Assembly (NCBI GenBank): GCA_002633005.1
Contig: NMRA01000735.1
Location: 2,173-66,172, forward strand
Source: Phoronis australis
Lineage: Eukaryota; Phoronida; Phoronidae
Length of the DNA: 64,000 nt
Direction: 5' to 3'
Shown here: piece after piece, positions 22,490 to 33,447 of the stretch
Layout: every line of letters starts with the position of its first letter
How positions within the stretch are numbered: the stretch's first letter is position 1
Notes under the pieces: model-generated
The model's database searches: none
Told to the model about the DNA's origin: nothing
Seen by the model: the letters and a program-made list of their open reading frames with translations, nothing else
Position numbers and translations under genes: made by a program

Positions 22490-22625
22490 TAAAAACGATG
22501 CAGCAAGATTTGCGTTTTATACCAGCATCCCAGATGTTTTTGGGCATAAAAAGTAGGCCTGAACAATATTCGTTGTTACCACAGTGACCCATGGTTATCG
22601 CACTGCTAGGAATTGGCCCAGATCA
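22490..22625. repeat. Segmental duplication, left copy, block 5
   Basis: The block aligns with 51075-51195: AGATTTGCGTTTTA against AGATTCGCGTTTTA, ATCCCAGATGT-TTTTGGCAT, and CCACAGTGA-CCATGG-TATCGCA. It resumes the duplication after the island at 18.57-22.48 kb. Confidence 0.75.
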
Positions 22626-23500
22626 ACTTTTCTGGTAACCACCTTAAAATACCTGCAACACCAACTACTCAATTCATAGTATCAAAATTATCCACTGCGA
22701 CACAATTTCAGGGGTGGGTTACTCCGACAAAAAATATTGTGGTCCCAAAATTGAGATGATCAGTCCAAGAGGTAACGGCGTAAAACTGGTTACAAATTAA
22801 TCATCATAGAGCAATGCATCATGCATAGAGAGTGCTAGCCAAAATCAGTAGCGGATTACCAACGCCAAACACGTCCAAATGACGTAGCCCAAATCACCAG
22901 GTAACTGGTTGAAACCAATTGTTTAACATCCAGCATCACTTCACTGAGAGCAGCAGTTATGTACCAGACAATGTCAGTGAGAGTTGCTCCAGTCAGATAA
23001 CAATAATGGGGTCCCAAACTTGAGCAAGATCAACCCAAAAGTTAACTGAAGAAACTCAGTAATAAAAAATTCAACAGGACCGCGTGTATCTCTAAATAAC
23101 ACTGCTAGACAAATCCACTGTTGAGTAACACCGCCAGACAAGCCCAAATCTCAGAGTTGAGCTAAATCAACCCACAAGGTAACCAGTTAAAGCAAAGACA
23201 GTTTCACTGATGGGGGGCCTTTGACAGACGAAAAATTATGCGGCCCCAATATGAGCTTCATCAAGCCGAGAAGTAACCATTGGAAACTTGTTGCAAAACA
23301 TCCAAGATAAATCCACAAGGGTTTGCCAGATAAATCAGAGGGTAGGTTACGCCCGGTTTCCTGGAACGCCCAAACCTGCGAGTTGTGTTAGATCAACTCA
23401 CCACGTAACAGGTTGAAACCAATAACAGCATGTTCAGGGTCACTCCGAATTCCACAACCGTTACATGCCAGACAATTTCGGAGAGAGGATGCCACAGGCA
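22600..23500. repeat. Degenerate tandem array with GGTAACC/GGTT core
   Basis: A core of the form AGATCAACCCA-AAGGTAAC-GGTTGAAACC recurs near 22618, 22755, 22894, 23029, 23160, 23255 and 23385, giving steps of about 130-139 bp and one of about 95. Units also share ACATCCAG-ATCAC and ATGCCAGACAA words. The array is missing from the right copy, so it arrived or expanded after the duplication, or was lost there. Confidence 0.7.
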
Positions 23501-24639
23501 GAAAAAAATAAAAAGTGAAACTTTCGAGAAATCTAATTTACGACTCATGGAAACGGTTCGATTTCTTTGAGAGTGATTCAAATAATCTAATGAACTGACT
23601 CAATTCCATTTCAAATTTCCTTGACGAAATACCAAGCAATTTTTAATGGTTGCGAGGAAAGTACCTGATATGACAAGATAGTTGTATTTTAAGCTCTTTG
23701 CATAACACCTTACGTAAAGCAAATTTTCACAAGGCATGGGGCCGCTAACGGTTTACGTAGTATGAGCATCAGTGCCTTTCAACTCCTCCTGGTGGCACTC
23801 ATTTGAAACAATAAAATCGACTGGACGATTCAGTGTTAGTGCTTTGTTCAAGGACACAATCGTCAGTGCGTGAGACATTTACGAGTGGACTCCACTTAAC
23901 GCAAATTTAAGGAAAGTTGCGATATTGAAGGAGTTGTGTTGTGGGATACGAGTATAAAATCGCGTACACAATTTTTGCGATCCGGGTGCCGTCGTCATTT
24001 TTGAAGCTGTTTTGTGTGGATACGCTAATTCAGAGACTACATGAACATCAACTGTGCCATGCGCACAGGTCTAAATCACAATTCTCCACCCTCTCAGCAA
24101 TTTTCAATAACTTGATTTACCGTCACTACGAAATTGAGGAATGAGACAAAAAATTGCTATTACCATTGTTGGTATAATAGGTTATTAACGGCGAAATCGT
24201 AAGAGGTAAACGGAATAATTGCATAAATAAGCTAACTTCCAGTTGGTAGTTGAGGTTCCAGTGGATTACAACACCTATTCAACACCGGCCCTTGATGAAG
24301 AGCGGCGAGTAGTCACCAACAGTGAAGGCGTGATGCCGAGTCAATATTATTTCTTTAAACCGACTGTTTGAAATCATACACACAATTATTTATTTTGCGC
24401 ATCTGATCAACTTTGATTAAGAAAACCTGTTATTAAGTTCATCATCTGTCAATGGTTTTTTATTGTGACTATGAACGCTTTCTCGTGAAATACAGGCATT
24501 TGCGCTGCATTCATAATATAGACAACAAAAATGCAACCCCTTATTTGCTAGCCTGGAGAAACCATAGTATTGGTTTGGGTGAGAATCCTCAGAGAGTAGT
24601 CGGCCTTGATAAAACATGCCGATGAGAAACCGGCTTCCT
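23501..24639. other. No gene seen
   Basis: The stretch has scattered frames of 60-70 codons on both strands with no recognisable feature. It is not matched in the right duplication copy. Confidence 0.4.
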
Positions 24640-24796
24640 GTTCAGTAACGCTAGAACCTCGCTAAAAAGCAATACTTTGCGAGACTACGAGAGATATCGT
24701 CGTGTATTGTAAAAAAGGGCACGTGACGGTGGCTAGATTTTAGCTACAATTTACATGTGCATGTAGGTCCTAGCGTAGGTCCTAGCGTTACTGAAC
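24640..24796 (+). mobile_element. Miniature transposon, GTTCAGTARC family, copy 2
   Basis: The left end is GTTCAGTAACGCTAGAACCT and the right end is the reverse complement of GTTCAGTAACGCTAGGACCT, near-perfect inverted repeats. The interior matches the reverse complement of 43646-43784 closely: AAGCAA-ACTTTGCGAGA, TCGTGTATT, CACGTGAC and TGGCTAG-TTTTAGCTA. AGGTCCTAGCGT is doubled near the right end in both. No transposase fits in 157 bp. Confidence 0.85.
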
Positions 24797-24872
24797 GCCC
24801 TCCTGGTTTTTGCCATGTACAGTGTACATTTGTCATGGATGGGTGTTAGCGGAAGCTTATTTTCAATATTAT

Positions 24873-24910
24873 GTGTTGTTGATGTTGTTGTGGTTGTTGT
24901 TATTGTTGTA
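24873..24910. repeat. TTG-rich microsatellite
   Basis: This is an imperfect (GTT)n run, GTTGTTGATGTTGTTG and similar, about 38 bp. Confidence 0.9.
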
Positions 24911-25129
24911 TAGATTTCTCTGTCGATGGACTTGTACACTAAACAACTGAAGCTGGAAGTAAAGCTGGACTGAGAAATCGACAGTTTTCAGTTGAGGCAA
25001 TTTTGCTACTAATAGTCATGTTCGCTATGTCAAAAATTTGACATTCGTTGGATTTTTTTGGTAAAGTGAAACTATACATTTTGTACACCTAATGGAATGG
25101 CAGACAAGAAAATATTTGATTCTACTTCG

Positions 25130-25328
25130 GGAGCCATCTTGGCATCCATCTTGAATTTTCAAAAATGGCTCCGGCACAGTAGAGTTTGCCCACTATCTCC
25201 ACCGTTGGGTCATATAAAATGTTACTTTTTATGCTACACTTGCATTTATGAGGACAAGGAATTGCAAATTTTAATTTTATTGGCAGCCATCTTGGCGGCC
25301 TTAAAGGAGTTTCAAAAACGGAGCCCGT
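25130..25328. repeat. Repeated GCCATCTTGG segment
   Basis: Two related direct copies lie at about 25130-25172 and 25284-25328: AGCCATCTTGGC, then a TTTCAAAAA run, then GG(C/A)(T/G)CC. The first copy also contains inverted GGAGCCAT/ATGGCTCC. This looks like a small decayed transposon but the ends are unclear. Confidence 0.4.
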
Positions 25329-25329
25329 A

Positions 25330-26130
25330 AAATGCATTTTGCTCAGTATACATGTATCTGCTTTATGTCACTTGGAATGCTACTTTTGATGGCTGAGGTA
25401 CTTTTTGTTTCTTAAGGAATTGAAAAACATTATTTCAAAAACGATATATGTTCTATAATATAAGGTATTGTTAATAGCAGCTATTAACCCCAGAATATTG
25501 AAAAGAATTACAGAAACGGAGATTAAAATTTACAAGTACATTACAGTATATCTATAGATTTTTTAATATACAATTGAGACGCAACTTGTGAAGATTTTAA
25601 TATTATTTTGCTTGTTAACTTTCGATTTCACCTCTTCTCTACTCAACGGAGTTATTGTTTGCGTTTGACAGTCGGATAGCAGATAACTTTGACAGTAACC
25701 AGGCTGAGGATCAATGACGAAAACAACAGGAAGGTCCCATTCTGGGAATGCTACAACTCACTAATCTCTACAAACCAGTCTTTCACTGAGTTCGGCGCCT
25801 TACCACTTCTTCAAGAGGTGGCCCATAAGTGGTCGAACTTATTAACAATTGTTATGCAGAGGTGACACTTGAGGAGGCTGGTTGTTCACGAAGCTCATCC
25901 AACTGTCATTCCCCGCGACATGGATCTACACCAGAAGGTTTTGCATCTCCTATTTACCAGACCTGAACGCAAGCAAACAGTGATCCAAAGACTTGGGCAT
26001 TTGCATGCTGCAATGGCATAGAGAATTCTGAATACATGATGCCTGGATAGAAGCCACCTTCTGTGGCACCGCTGCAACTTGACAGATTCTAAAGTGCACT
26101 CACTTCAAGCACACTCACAGAGCCTACATT
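25330..26130. other. No gene seen
   Basis: The first half is AT-rich. No repeat match elsewhere in the window and no convincing frame was found. Confidence 0.4.
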
Positions 26131-26134
26131 TATT

Positions 26135-26178
26135 CATGTACATGTACATGTACATGTACATGTACATGTACATGTACA
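26135..26178. repeat. (CATGTA)n microsatellite
   Basis: About seven perfect CATGTA units form a fully self-complementary tract that can fold on either strand. Isolated TACATGTA palindromes are frequent throughout the window, so this is a local expansion of a generally common word. Confidence 0.95.
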
Positions 26179-26179
26179 A

Positions 26180-26875
26180 CAGTGTTCGAGAATCCTAAAG
26201 GAACTCTAAAGAAAACTCCCAATTAGAAGCCATCTGCTGTGAGGCTGTATAAACAAGAGGGGCAGCCTGAAAAGGACAAGAGCAGAAAAGCCGAGAGTAC
26301 AAAGCAAGCTCACCACAATTTCTTTGACTTGTTAACAATTACCGATATCAGTTGCAGCACCTCGAAATATTGACTTGATTCTGCATCTCCAGGCCGCTGA
26401 TGCAATAAGCAAGACGTTGTTAGATTTTGATCGCATGCAATACCAAAGAGCCAACCACCCCTACACCTAGTGTACTCAACTCGGTTCAGGCAACTTATAA
26501 AAACGTCACATAGCAGGGGTGTTTCTACTAACATTTAGATAATCAACTTACCAAACTTTTTGGTAGGAAAACATATTTATTTAAACGCAAGATATCCTTA
26601 TTATTAAACACCTAGAACAATATCCCTGATATCTTACTGCGACACTGGTCGGCCCTGTTGTTTGCGCGCAAGCGGTGTCGTGGTAAACGGTCGCTACTTA
26701 GAAATGTGCCTCTCAGCGTCTCGTTTTTATAGCAAAAGAATAGAAATGTGAAAATAACCGCCCCATTATTCGTCAAACGACAACCACGTCTTTAGTTTCA
26801 TCAAAGTACGCGACATATGGGTCGTCTGTCACATGTTTCTGTCAATGTCAATCGTCAGCCTACTCCAGCAATTCA
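26180..26875. other. No gene seen
   Basis: No coding signal was found. CpG-bearing promoter-like sequence begins near 26640 and leads into the palindrome cluster before the 27290 frame. Confidence 0.35.
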
Positions 26876-26880
26876 AGTGA

Positions 26881-27134
26881 GTGAGCTCACGCGTGCACTG
26901 ACACGCCGTAAAATGCAACAATTTCGTTAAATGTAACAACTTTTACATCTCACGTCATTGATACATTTTGCGTTGCTTAGCCCCTACTAAAATGTAACAA
27001 GTTGTTACATTTCACGTCAAACGCAAATGCGACAAATGTAGCGTTGTACGAAACCCACTCCGCTGCACACCAAAAAAGAGAGAGTCCTAAACAAAAGATT
27101 AAACCTGCTTGGCCCCGTTAGGCACCCGGGTGCC
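26881..27134. promoter_or_regulatory. Cluster of perfect palindromes upstream of a TATA box
   Basis: The cluster holds GTGAGCTCAC at 26881-26890, AAATGTAACAA-G-TTGTTACATTT at 26990-27012 (11-base arms, 1-base centre) and GGCACCCGGGTGCC at 27121-27134. A degenerate copy of the middle one, with the same CACGTCA tail, lies at about 26933-26957. Such palindromes are usual for dimeric transcription factor sites. TATAAAAT follows at 27160-27167. Confidence 0.4.
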
Positions 27135-27159
27135 AATGATTTCTTTGTCAATGAACGCT

Positions 27160-27167
27160 TATAAAAT
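27160..27167 (+). promoter_or_regulatory. TATA box candidate for 27290 frame
   Basis: TATAAAAT lies about 130 bases before the ATG at 27290, which predicts transcription start near 27190 and a leader of about 100 bases. Confidence 0.35.
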
Positions 27168-27289
27168 GCCCGATGCTTAACGATAATCCCTGAGACCGAT
27201 ATAACCCAGAACTGATATTTTCGTGCTCCGATTTCCCAGAGTGCCAGGCCCGGTGTTCTATGCCCGTTGCCAGCTATCTGGCAAATTAA

Positions 27290-27523
27290 ATGGGGAAATT
27301 GTGGTTAGCGAGCCTTTTCTTCGCCCTTTTATACACCACGCCAATTTTTGTGTTCCCGGCCAACCAGAAGAAAAAATTTTCAGACTCCATTACAAAGAAT
27401 CTTTGTTCTGGCGGAAGGCTAATAATGTACAGTGTATCTGGTAAAGATAGCCTAGTAGATGTTGTTTTCCACGCAAAATCAAATTATACTTGTAATAAAG
27501 TTCCCTACTATTGGAGTTTTTGA
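27290..27523 (+). CDS. Candidate 77-residue secreted peptide
   Basis: The frame starts MGKLW and continues with a strongly hydrophobic stretch of about 18 residues ending PIFVFPA, followed by NQKKK. This reads as a signal peptide with cleavage near residue 24. The remaining roughly 53 residues carry only two cysteines (NLCSGG and YTCNK), enough for one disulphide. A TATA box and a cluster of palindromes lie at plausible distances upstream. Against it: the base at -3 of the ATG is T, another frame overlaps, there is no paralogue in the right duplication copy, and no family is recognised. It may be a true short gene, one exon of a longer gene or a chance frame. Confidence 0.25.
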   Translation: MGKLWLASLFFALLYTTPIFVFPANQKKKFSDSITKNLCSGGRLIMYSVSGKDSLVDVVFHAKSNYTCNKVPYYWSF

Positions 27524-28424
27524 ATATCTTATTACCGCACATTGGTTAACGGCAATGCTCACTCATGCACCTAAGTCTACCTACCTTTGACGTGTTTCAT
27601 AATAAGCTCTCATTGCTCCACTAAACCTTGACCATCAACTTTTCAGAATTTCCAAATGAGCGCCTACAGTTCAGGCTAGCGACCATCATAGTGCAATACA
27701 AACGACGTACGTGTAACGAGTTACTCTCATTTTACACAACAACAATTTTTGTTTTCTAAAAATGTCTTTACTCAATGTGTAAAAGCCAAAAATCGGCTTT
27801 GTTTTATACCTCCGAGAGGCAGTTAAGACTAGTGGCATGCGTTTCGTTTGGTGACTGATCTATATTTCGAGTACGTGGAAGGTATTGCGGAGCAAACTCC
27901 ATTGCCCGATGGCAGCCCTCACAGAGTAGGAAATTACCGGTACTTCGAAACTTTTCATTTCAAGAAAAATTATTGAGTATGTAAACGGCATAAGTACCAT
28001 ACATTTGTGAAATTTGCAGTGAACTGTCCCCGCGCATCCGAATACGACATTCGGCGAGGACAACGTTTCATTGATGCTTTTGGACAGGACGCTATTCAAA
28101 TTTCGAGTTAAGTTGCAAAAGTTTGGCTGAAAACAAAAAATAGAGGGAGTTTGCACAGAAAATCGCGGATAACTTTTCAACGAGTATTTTCTCCCTTTTC
28201 ACATTGCAAACTTAGCTACTACAAAGTGCACGTGTAGATTAGAGAGAACTGGTTCAACTTCCACAGCGGCAACTAGTCTTGGACTCTTGAACCTTTCAAT
28301 GGCGATCGTAAAGGACAGTAACGCAATCTTGCAACCTGGAATTGATGTGTATATAACGCCGCAGGTAAGAGATAATCAAAACAGTTTCTCAATGATCTGT
28401 CAAAATTACATTTGGCGCTTAAAA
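27524..28424. other. No gene seen
   Basis: A minus-strand frame of 106 codons (27860-28180) has no recognisable features. The rest holds nothing notable. Confidence 0.35.
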
Positions 28425-28550
28425 ATGGTGGACCACTTTTGCGACCTGGCATTTATGATTGCGAGCTGGATTTTAAAATTGCAATCTGAGATTTTGGCTC
28501 TAGATCGCAAAATGCGACCTCCCGATTTCCTTAACGTCGAGACCATCTCA
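28425..28550. repeat. Short dispersed repeat, copy 2
   Basis: The stretch matches 9690-9835 in the same orientation, with GCGACCTGGCATTTATGA and GAGCTGGATTTTAAAA. It lies within a chance open frame, which the repeat explains. Confidence 0.65.
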
Positions 28551-28589
28551 TACAGTGTATGGTTAGATGCCAGTGCAAAAAAGATAATT

Positions 28590-28780
28590 CTTCCCACAAA
28601 TGCTCCTGTGGTATGTCTCACTCTACTCGTTGTATCATTTTTAGTGTTTAAAACGGTGCAGCGAGATTTGCGTTGGTCTCGCTGTAACGTTCCAAGCAGT
28701 TACAACGTTGAAGCGTGATCTCCTTCTACTCACTGTATCGTTCTAAGATTTAAAACGATATAACAACACCCGCACTTATC
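28590..28780. repeat. GTATCGTT minisatellite, short left array
   Basis: About one and a half copies of the dimeric unit described at 51240-51900 are present, including GTTACAACGTTGAAGCGTGATC and CTGTATCGTT-TAAAACGATA. This sits at the syntenic place of the long right-copy array. Confidence 0.7.
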
Positions 28781-28932
28781 ACGTAACAAGATTTCTTTTG
28801 TTTATTTCTTTTCTGTGAAAGACCATCGTTTTTGTGTATTTTACAGTAAGAAGAAGAAGAAGTTACGAAATCTTGTTAACTATATTTTGATTGACATGAT
28901 GTAGCATTGATGCAAACACGTACTGATTTACG

Positions 28933-29082
28933 CATAGGAGGATCCAGAGTGGTCAAGGGTCTGGACCCCCTTTTTACCTTGATTTTAGTAATACCAAATC
29001 TATCATATTCGTATGGTTGACTTGGACTGGCATTTTAAAAACCATTGATCCGATCCCCCTCCCCTTCGAAAATCCGCCCCTG
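28933..29082. mobile_element. Miniature transposon with 5-bp target duplication, left copy
   Basis: The left end is CATAGGAGGATCCAG and the right end is AAAATCCGCCCCTG, inverted with respect to each other. TTACG (28928-28932) precedes and CTACG (29083-29087) follows, an almost perfect 5-bp target duplication. The syntenic right copy at 53791-53948 keeps CTACG on both sides, so the insertion predates the duplication. The interior has GACCCCCTTTTTACC. Confidence 0.8.
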
Positions 29083-29214
29083 CTACGTTTGATCTTGTGT
29101 CACTGTTAAACTACTGTAAAATTGAAATAGACAGTTCTCGCTCTACATGTGTATAATAGCTTCGCAAATGCACACCGTGAGATCATTCTGTTGCACTTAT
29201 ATCGTGCAAGTCTG

Positions 29215-29485
29215 ACATATTTAATAGTATTAAACGTGGGTCTGACCAAGTCTAAATTTAAACCTGGTTTAAGACCGTAATACAGGTTTAAGGAGTATAG
29301 ACCGCTTTGGTGAAATCAAATCTTACTTAGACCAGGTCTAATCTTGGGTTAAACCAGGTTTCACTACACCCTTGGTCTCAAGGTTAAACCAACTTTATGA
29401 AATGCAGAATATCGTTAATTCAGTTCTATGTCCAGTTTAAACCACGTTTAAAATTAAACCAAGTTTAAATTAAAGTCACCTTTAT
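29215..29485. repeat. Cluster of AAACCTGGTTT-type palindromes, left copy
   Basis: The stretch has TTTAAACCTGGTTTAA, TTAGACCAGGTCTAA and TTAAACCAGGTTT words, repeated every 30-45 bp. It ends in ACCTTTATGAAATCGGCTGATAG. The right copy at 54070-54340 keeps the cluster and its end. It may be an inverted-repeat transposon, but clear outer ends were not found. Confidence 0.6.
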
Positions 29486-30420
29486 GAAATCGGCTGATAG
29501 TCTGCTGCGAGTTTAGAACTCTGTAAGTGCGTTCACAAAGTGTCACCTTTTGTGTTCTATTTTCTATTTTGTGTTCTAACGTAGAACAAATATGTTTCGG
29601 GTCTCCGTCTTCGGTGGCCCCTTACAAACGATGACCACTACATGGGCGTTTTACGTACTTAAGTAGTATAGGATATTTATCGCTCCTTTTTTTAAGCTTC
29701 TAAAATTTGTTTGCAAGACATTCCTTCAGAATGATACGAAAATCTGAAGAAGAGTACAGTTTGTATAACAGATAGTGATGTTTTTGGCGACTGTTTTGGA
29801 AATTTTCAGAAAGTCTTCACGAGTCCGTAAAGTCACTCTAATTTAATATAATTCGTGATTTTCCGCACCACGTCACAAAAAGCATGCATGAGCTAAGCTT
29901 GAGCATAGATTTTTTACCAAATCGGGTCCTTTTGACGGAGTTGTAAGGAACTAAATTGTAGGCAATCTCTTTTACTAGCCTTGGTAACACCATGCAGGGA
30001 ACATTTAACTTCTTACCTGAACAATCACAACTGTTGTGTATGCCGTACATGTACATCTATGGAACAATTCTTAGACCAAGCTTTCATTTAAGCCATTTGA
30101 AAACCTTCATCCACGTTTCTATTGGTAGATACTTGGAACATCACTCAAAGCCTAGGAAACACGTCGTTCAGCCAATCACGCATCATGTCATTCTTACCTC
30201 AACGAAAGAACATTGTGTCGATATTGATTTTTTGTCTACGCACCTGTCGTCAAACTCAAGTGCTAAAATGAAAAAATATGTGTATCCCTGATGTATAAGC
30301 TGCGCTAGATCAGTTTTTAGTGTTTGGTGAGTGCTTTATTGAGTTGACCATGTGCGAAACTTGGAACACAGAAATAAGTATGGAATTCCAAGCTGGTTCA
30401 AATTATACGAAAAGTAGGAG
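29486..30420. repeat. Segmental duplication, left copy, block 6
   Basis: The block aligns with 54341-55440. Anchors are TTACAAACGATGACCAC, GAAATTTTC-GAAAGTCTTCACGAG, ATACTTGGAACATCAC against ATACTTAAAACATCAC, and CCAAACTTGGAACAC-GAAATAAGTATGGAAT. Two minus-strand donor-like sites (30198/30197 and 30017/30016) are kept in both copies. Confidence 0.8.
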
Positions 30421-30899
30421 TCTATAGAAAATACTGATACAAAAATGGTAATAAGCTTTGTTTTATTTAAAGTCGAGGTTGGTTGAGTTTACCTAAAGTT
30501 GACGCATAGGCCTACGTAATCTTGGGAAAACATGTCATTTAAGCTATTCGTCGTCTGAGAAATTAACCAATCAGCGAGTGGCTAAGGGGACTAGTCCTTT
30601 GTTCGAATTGTGCAAAATTGACTATTACAGGCGTAATTTGAACAAAATCAACGGGAGATGCGACGGACACCATTGCAAACATGCCAGTGACTATCCACAC
30701 AGCATAGAAGTTTGACGTGATAGCAGATTTTATTTTTTTAATGTGGCTAACCAGGTAAATTTATTACAAAAACTTGTGTTACTAGGTGGAGTAACAGTAC
30801 ATGTACACGATAATAAAATCTCAAATGGATGACTTTATCGAGCGAACTGGCGTTACGCAGCCGTTTACCCTCAACAGTATGTGCGTATTCCTTCCGGAA
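30421..30899. other. Unaligned spacer
   Basis: The right copy has only about 150 bases here (55440-55590). No gene or repeat was recognised. Confidence 0.35.
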
Positions 30900-31849
30900 G
30901 CATGTACAAGTGATTAATAGAAAATGAAGACTTTAAAAAGTTGTTTAATGCTGTGAATCTGCAAGACAGTCCATATAGCCTGGGGGTGGGGGGGGGGTCT
31001 CCGGCGGAAACATCCAGCCCGAACTTATCCGTTAAAGATATTACGTAGCACATGGACAACACCACCAAAATTGCTGCATCTACTGGTATCACTAATTACA
31101 TTGATAACTGTTTTACTGATAATTTTGAACTTGCTTCTGATTCAAAGTGCTTCAAGTAATCATAGGGCAAGATTCTTCCTAGTGGTGTTTTCGTAAATGA
31201 CAATATCGTCTAGACTATAGGAGGACCAAAACTGTAGGCAGCTTTGCGCGGGGAGATTTTCGAAATTCGAAAGCGGTGACCTTTGATGTGTTGCAAAGGT
31301 CGACACTGCAGAGGTTCCGGCATGGCCCTTGACAGCTTCAGTAGAGGGAAAGGAAATTTGTATACACAACAGTGACTCCCATCTCTATGTTTCTGAGATG
31401 AGACGGAAATGATGATGCCTTCACGGTTGCTCGTAAAGAATGGGACTCAACTTCGGATATGTACTTTGGTTAAGAAAGAAAACGCTCTTGCATTACCGAG
31501 GAGAACTTTCCAAGCAGGCGTGCATCAATGTATAATTGCACCTCAATACATACTGGGACGAAATTTTTTAGTCTGAGAAGACTTGACGAAAGTTTTTTAT
31601 CTGTTTGCATGTAATTTAAATCGCTGGATTCGGGAACCACTCACTAAAAGTTCACTACTCGGAAGGTTAAATACTATGAACATATCTATAATTTAGGACT
31701 CAAGTTTAAGGTTTCTACTTTTGCATGCGAAGTAAACGATGCTTCGGTAATTAGATGCACTGGGTGGTGTATATGTACTTATGCAAATAATTTATTAATT
31801 TGTTGCGCATACGAAATTGCCCTCATGTATTACGAATACGGAAAAATGA
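30900..31849. repeat. Segmental duplication, left copy, block 7
   Basis: The block aligns with about 55560-56260. Anchors are ATAATTTTGAACTTGCTT, GACGGAAATGA-GATGCC, CTCGTAA-GAATGGGACTCAA and ATTAGATGCACTG-GTGGTGTA. Confidence 0.75.
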
Positions 31850-32500
31850 GTACGTTATTGCATTTTAAATGGGTTCCAAATCCGGTTTGGGCACACACTG
31901 AAAATGGCTTTCCCATCCAGTTCTCTAAAAAAGATACGCTCTGTAATCCTTGACAACTCTCAAATGTTTGCTGAAAACATTGAAAGCTCCTTTCAATGAT
32001 TGTTAAACGGGCAAGTGTGGTATGCGCTTTTTGCGAATTACACGGTAACTGTGGGGAAAAGACCATCTAACACGGACCATAATGTCTAAATTGTGACAAA
32101 GGGTGAATGAAATTTTAATTGATTCTGTCCATAAAAAGGACACTCAACCTTGTTTTGACGATATCAACCAATCCTCAATCTATCACCTGTTGATGCATCA
32201 ATGGATTGAATCTTGAAAAATGGAAGCGGGAATCAACGAAGAATTCATAGCAAGTCTCACGAATTGGCCATTATGGACCTTGGTGAGTGGTCTTTTCAGA
32301 CAGATGACGTGTAACTCGCTAAAAGCGTACGCCACGCTTGCCCCTTTAGAGGACTTTGAAAGGAATTTTCTAAATTTCCACAAAATTGTTGGGGGCTGTC
32401 GAGCCTTTAGAGAGCATTATTGTTGGCATTATGTTACAGAGAACTAGATAGAGAAGTCGTTTAAGCATATGTCATAATCGGCCAAAATCGGATTTACTAT
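31850..32500. mobile_element. Imperfect long inverted repeat (foldback-type), left copy
   Basis: The reverse complement of about 31850-32060 matches 32285-32500: CCGTGTAATTCGCAAAAAGCG against CGTGTAACTCGCTAAAAGCG, then CTTGCCC, GAAAGGA-TTT, AGAGAACTGGAT-GGAAAG against AGAGAACTAGAT-AGAAG, and ACCGGATTT. The arms are about 215 bp with a loop of about 225 bp. The right copy shows the same structure at 56270-56500 and 56720-57090, broken there by a LINE. Matching protein-like frames seen on opposite strands are explained by this inverted repeat and are not genes. Confidence 0.65.
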
Positions 32501-32700
32501 ATTTTTACTTAGAAGATTGACGCCAGTGATACGTTAGCAGGTCACAGAACGAGGATTGGTGGAAATCATCATAAAACTGGGCTTAGTATCCTTTTAAAAG
32601 AATATGAAGTAAGGAAACTGATGAATTATCAGCCACGTTCCCTTCATCACTTCTATGTCAATTTCGCATCATTTCACAGGGCGAGTGATCTAGTATAGTA
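32501..32700. repeat. Segmental duplication, left copy, last block
   Basis: The block aligns with 59460-59650: GATTGACGCCAGTGATACGT against GTTTGACGTCAGTGATGCAT, AGGATTG-TGAAATCAT and CCTTTTAAAAGAATATGAA, then TCGCATCATT-CACAG. The detectable duplication ends here. Confidence 0.8.
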
Positions 32701-33396
32701 TGGAACGACAATAGCGTCACCTTGTGACGGGTCTTTTCTGACACGTGACGAGTAGTATTTTTAATACTCTGCCGGGGCCTATTTGTGAAAGAAACTGTTA
32801 AACAACGGTATCAAGATTTTTGGGTTGTGGCTCAGCCCCTGCCTAGGTGGTTTAGGGGTTCCTGGCCCCATATGACAAACTCACTGATCAACCATATTCT
32901 TGGGTTTTGATGTCTTGATGTTCCTAGTTGTGTTCTGTTACTAGCATAAAGCAGAAAGTCAAAAGTTGAAGTCACTGATGAGATGTAAATGCTCGATTTC
33001 TTTGTTGCACGCTTTTCAAAAGTTGACTAAAGTTTGTTAACACATTGATTTCTCTATTTTCGTTGTAAGAGACTGACATCTCAGGAAAGTACGATTCGGT
33101 ACTTCTTCATGAGGGGACGAACGACATAGCAAAGAAACACCACCTGATAACGACTGCACACGACCATCAAGCATGGATCTACGAATGTATCGTCCCTTCT
33201 GCCCCGTTTGGACAAAACGTAGTTTAATTTAGTAAGTGGTGCTCTGGGATATACATTTATTTTGTCATCTCTATTACCATGTTGTTTTTGATGAAATGGC
33301 CCAGTAACACAACGATATTACTGTCTATGAGATTGAACATTTTAGTACTGTCCACACAACAGCTAGTACAACTTACCCAAATTTTAAGTGGAATGT

Positions 33397-33397
<1 letters not shown>
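32701..33397. other. No gene seen
   Basis: Past the end of the duplication. No repeat or coding signal was recognised. Confidence 0.35.
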
Positions 33398-33444
<47 letters not shown>

Positions 33445-33447
33445 ACA
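33398..33447. repeat. (AC)n microsatellite
   Basis: A pure CA run of about 37 bp is followed by ACACGC variants. Cys-Val frames read through it on the minus strand are artefacts. Confidence 0.97.

Noticed and set aside
28287-28718. 143-codon plus-strand frame
   Set aside because: It is made of a dispersed repeat (28425-28550) followed by minisatellite sequence.
31830-32447. Similar protein-like frames on opposite strands
   Set aside because: The similarity comes from a 215-bp inverted repeat, not from related genes.
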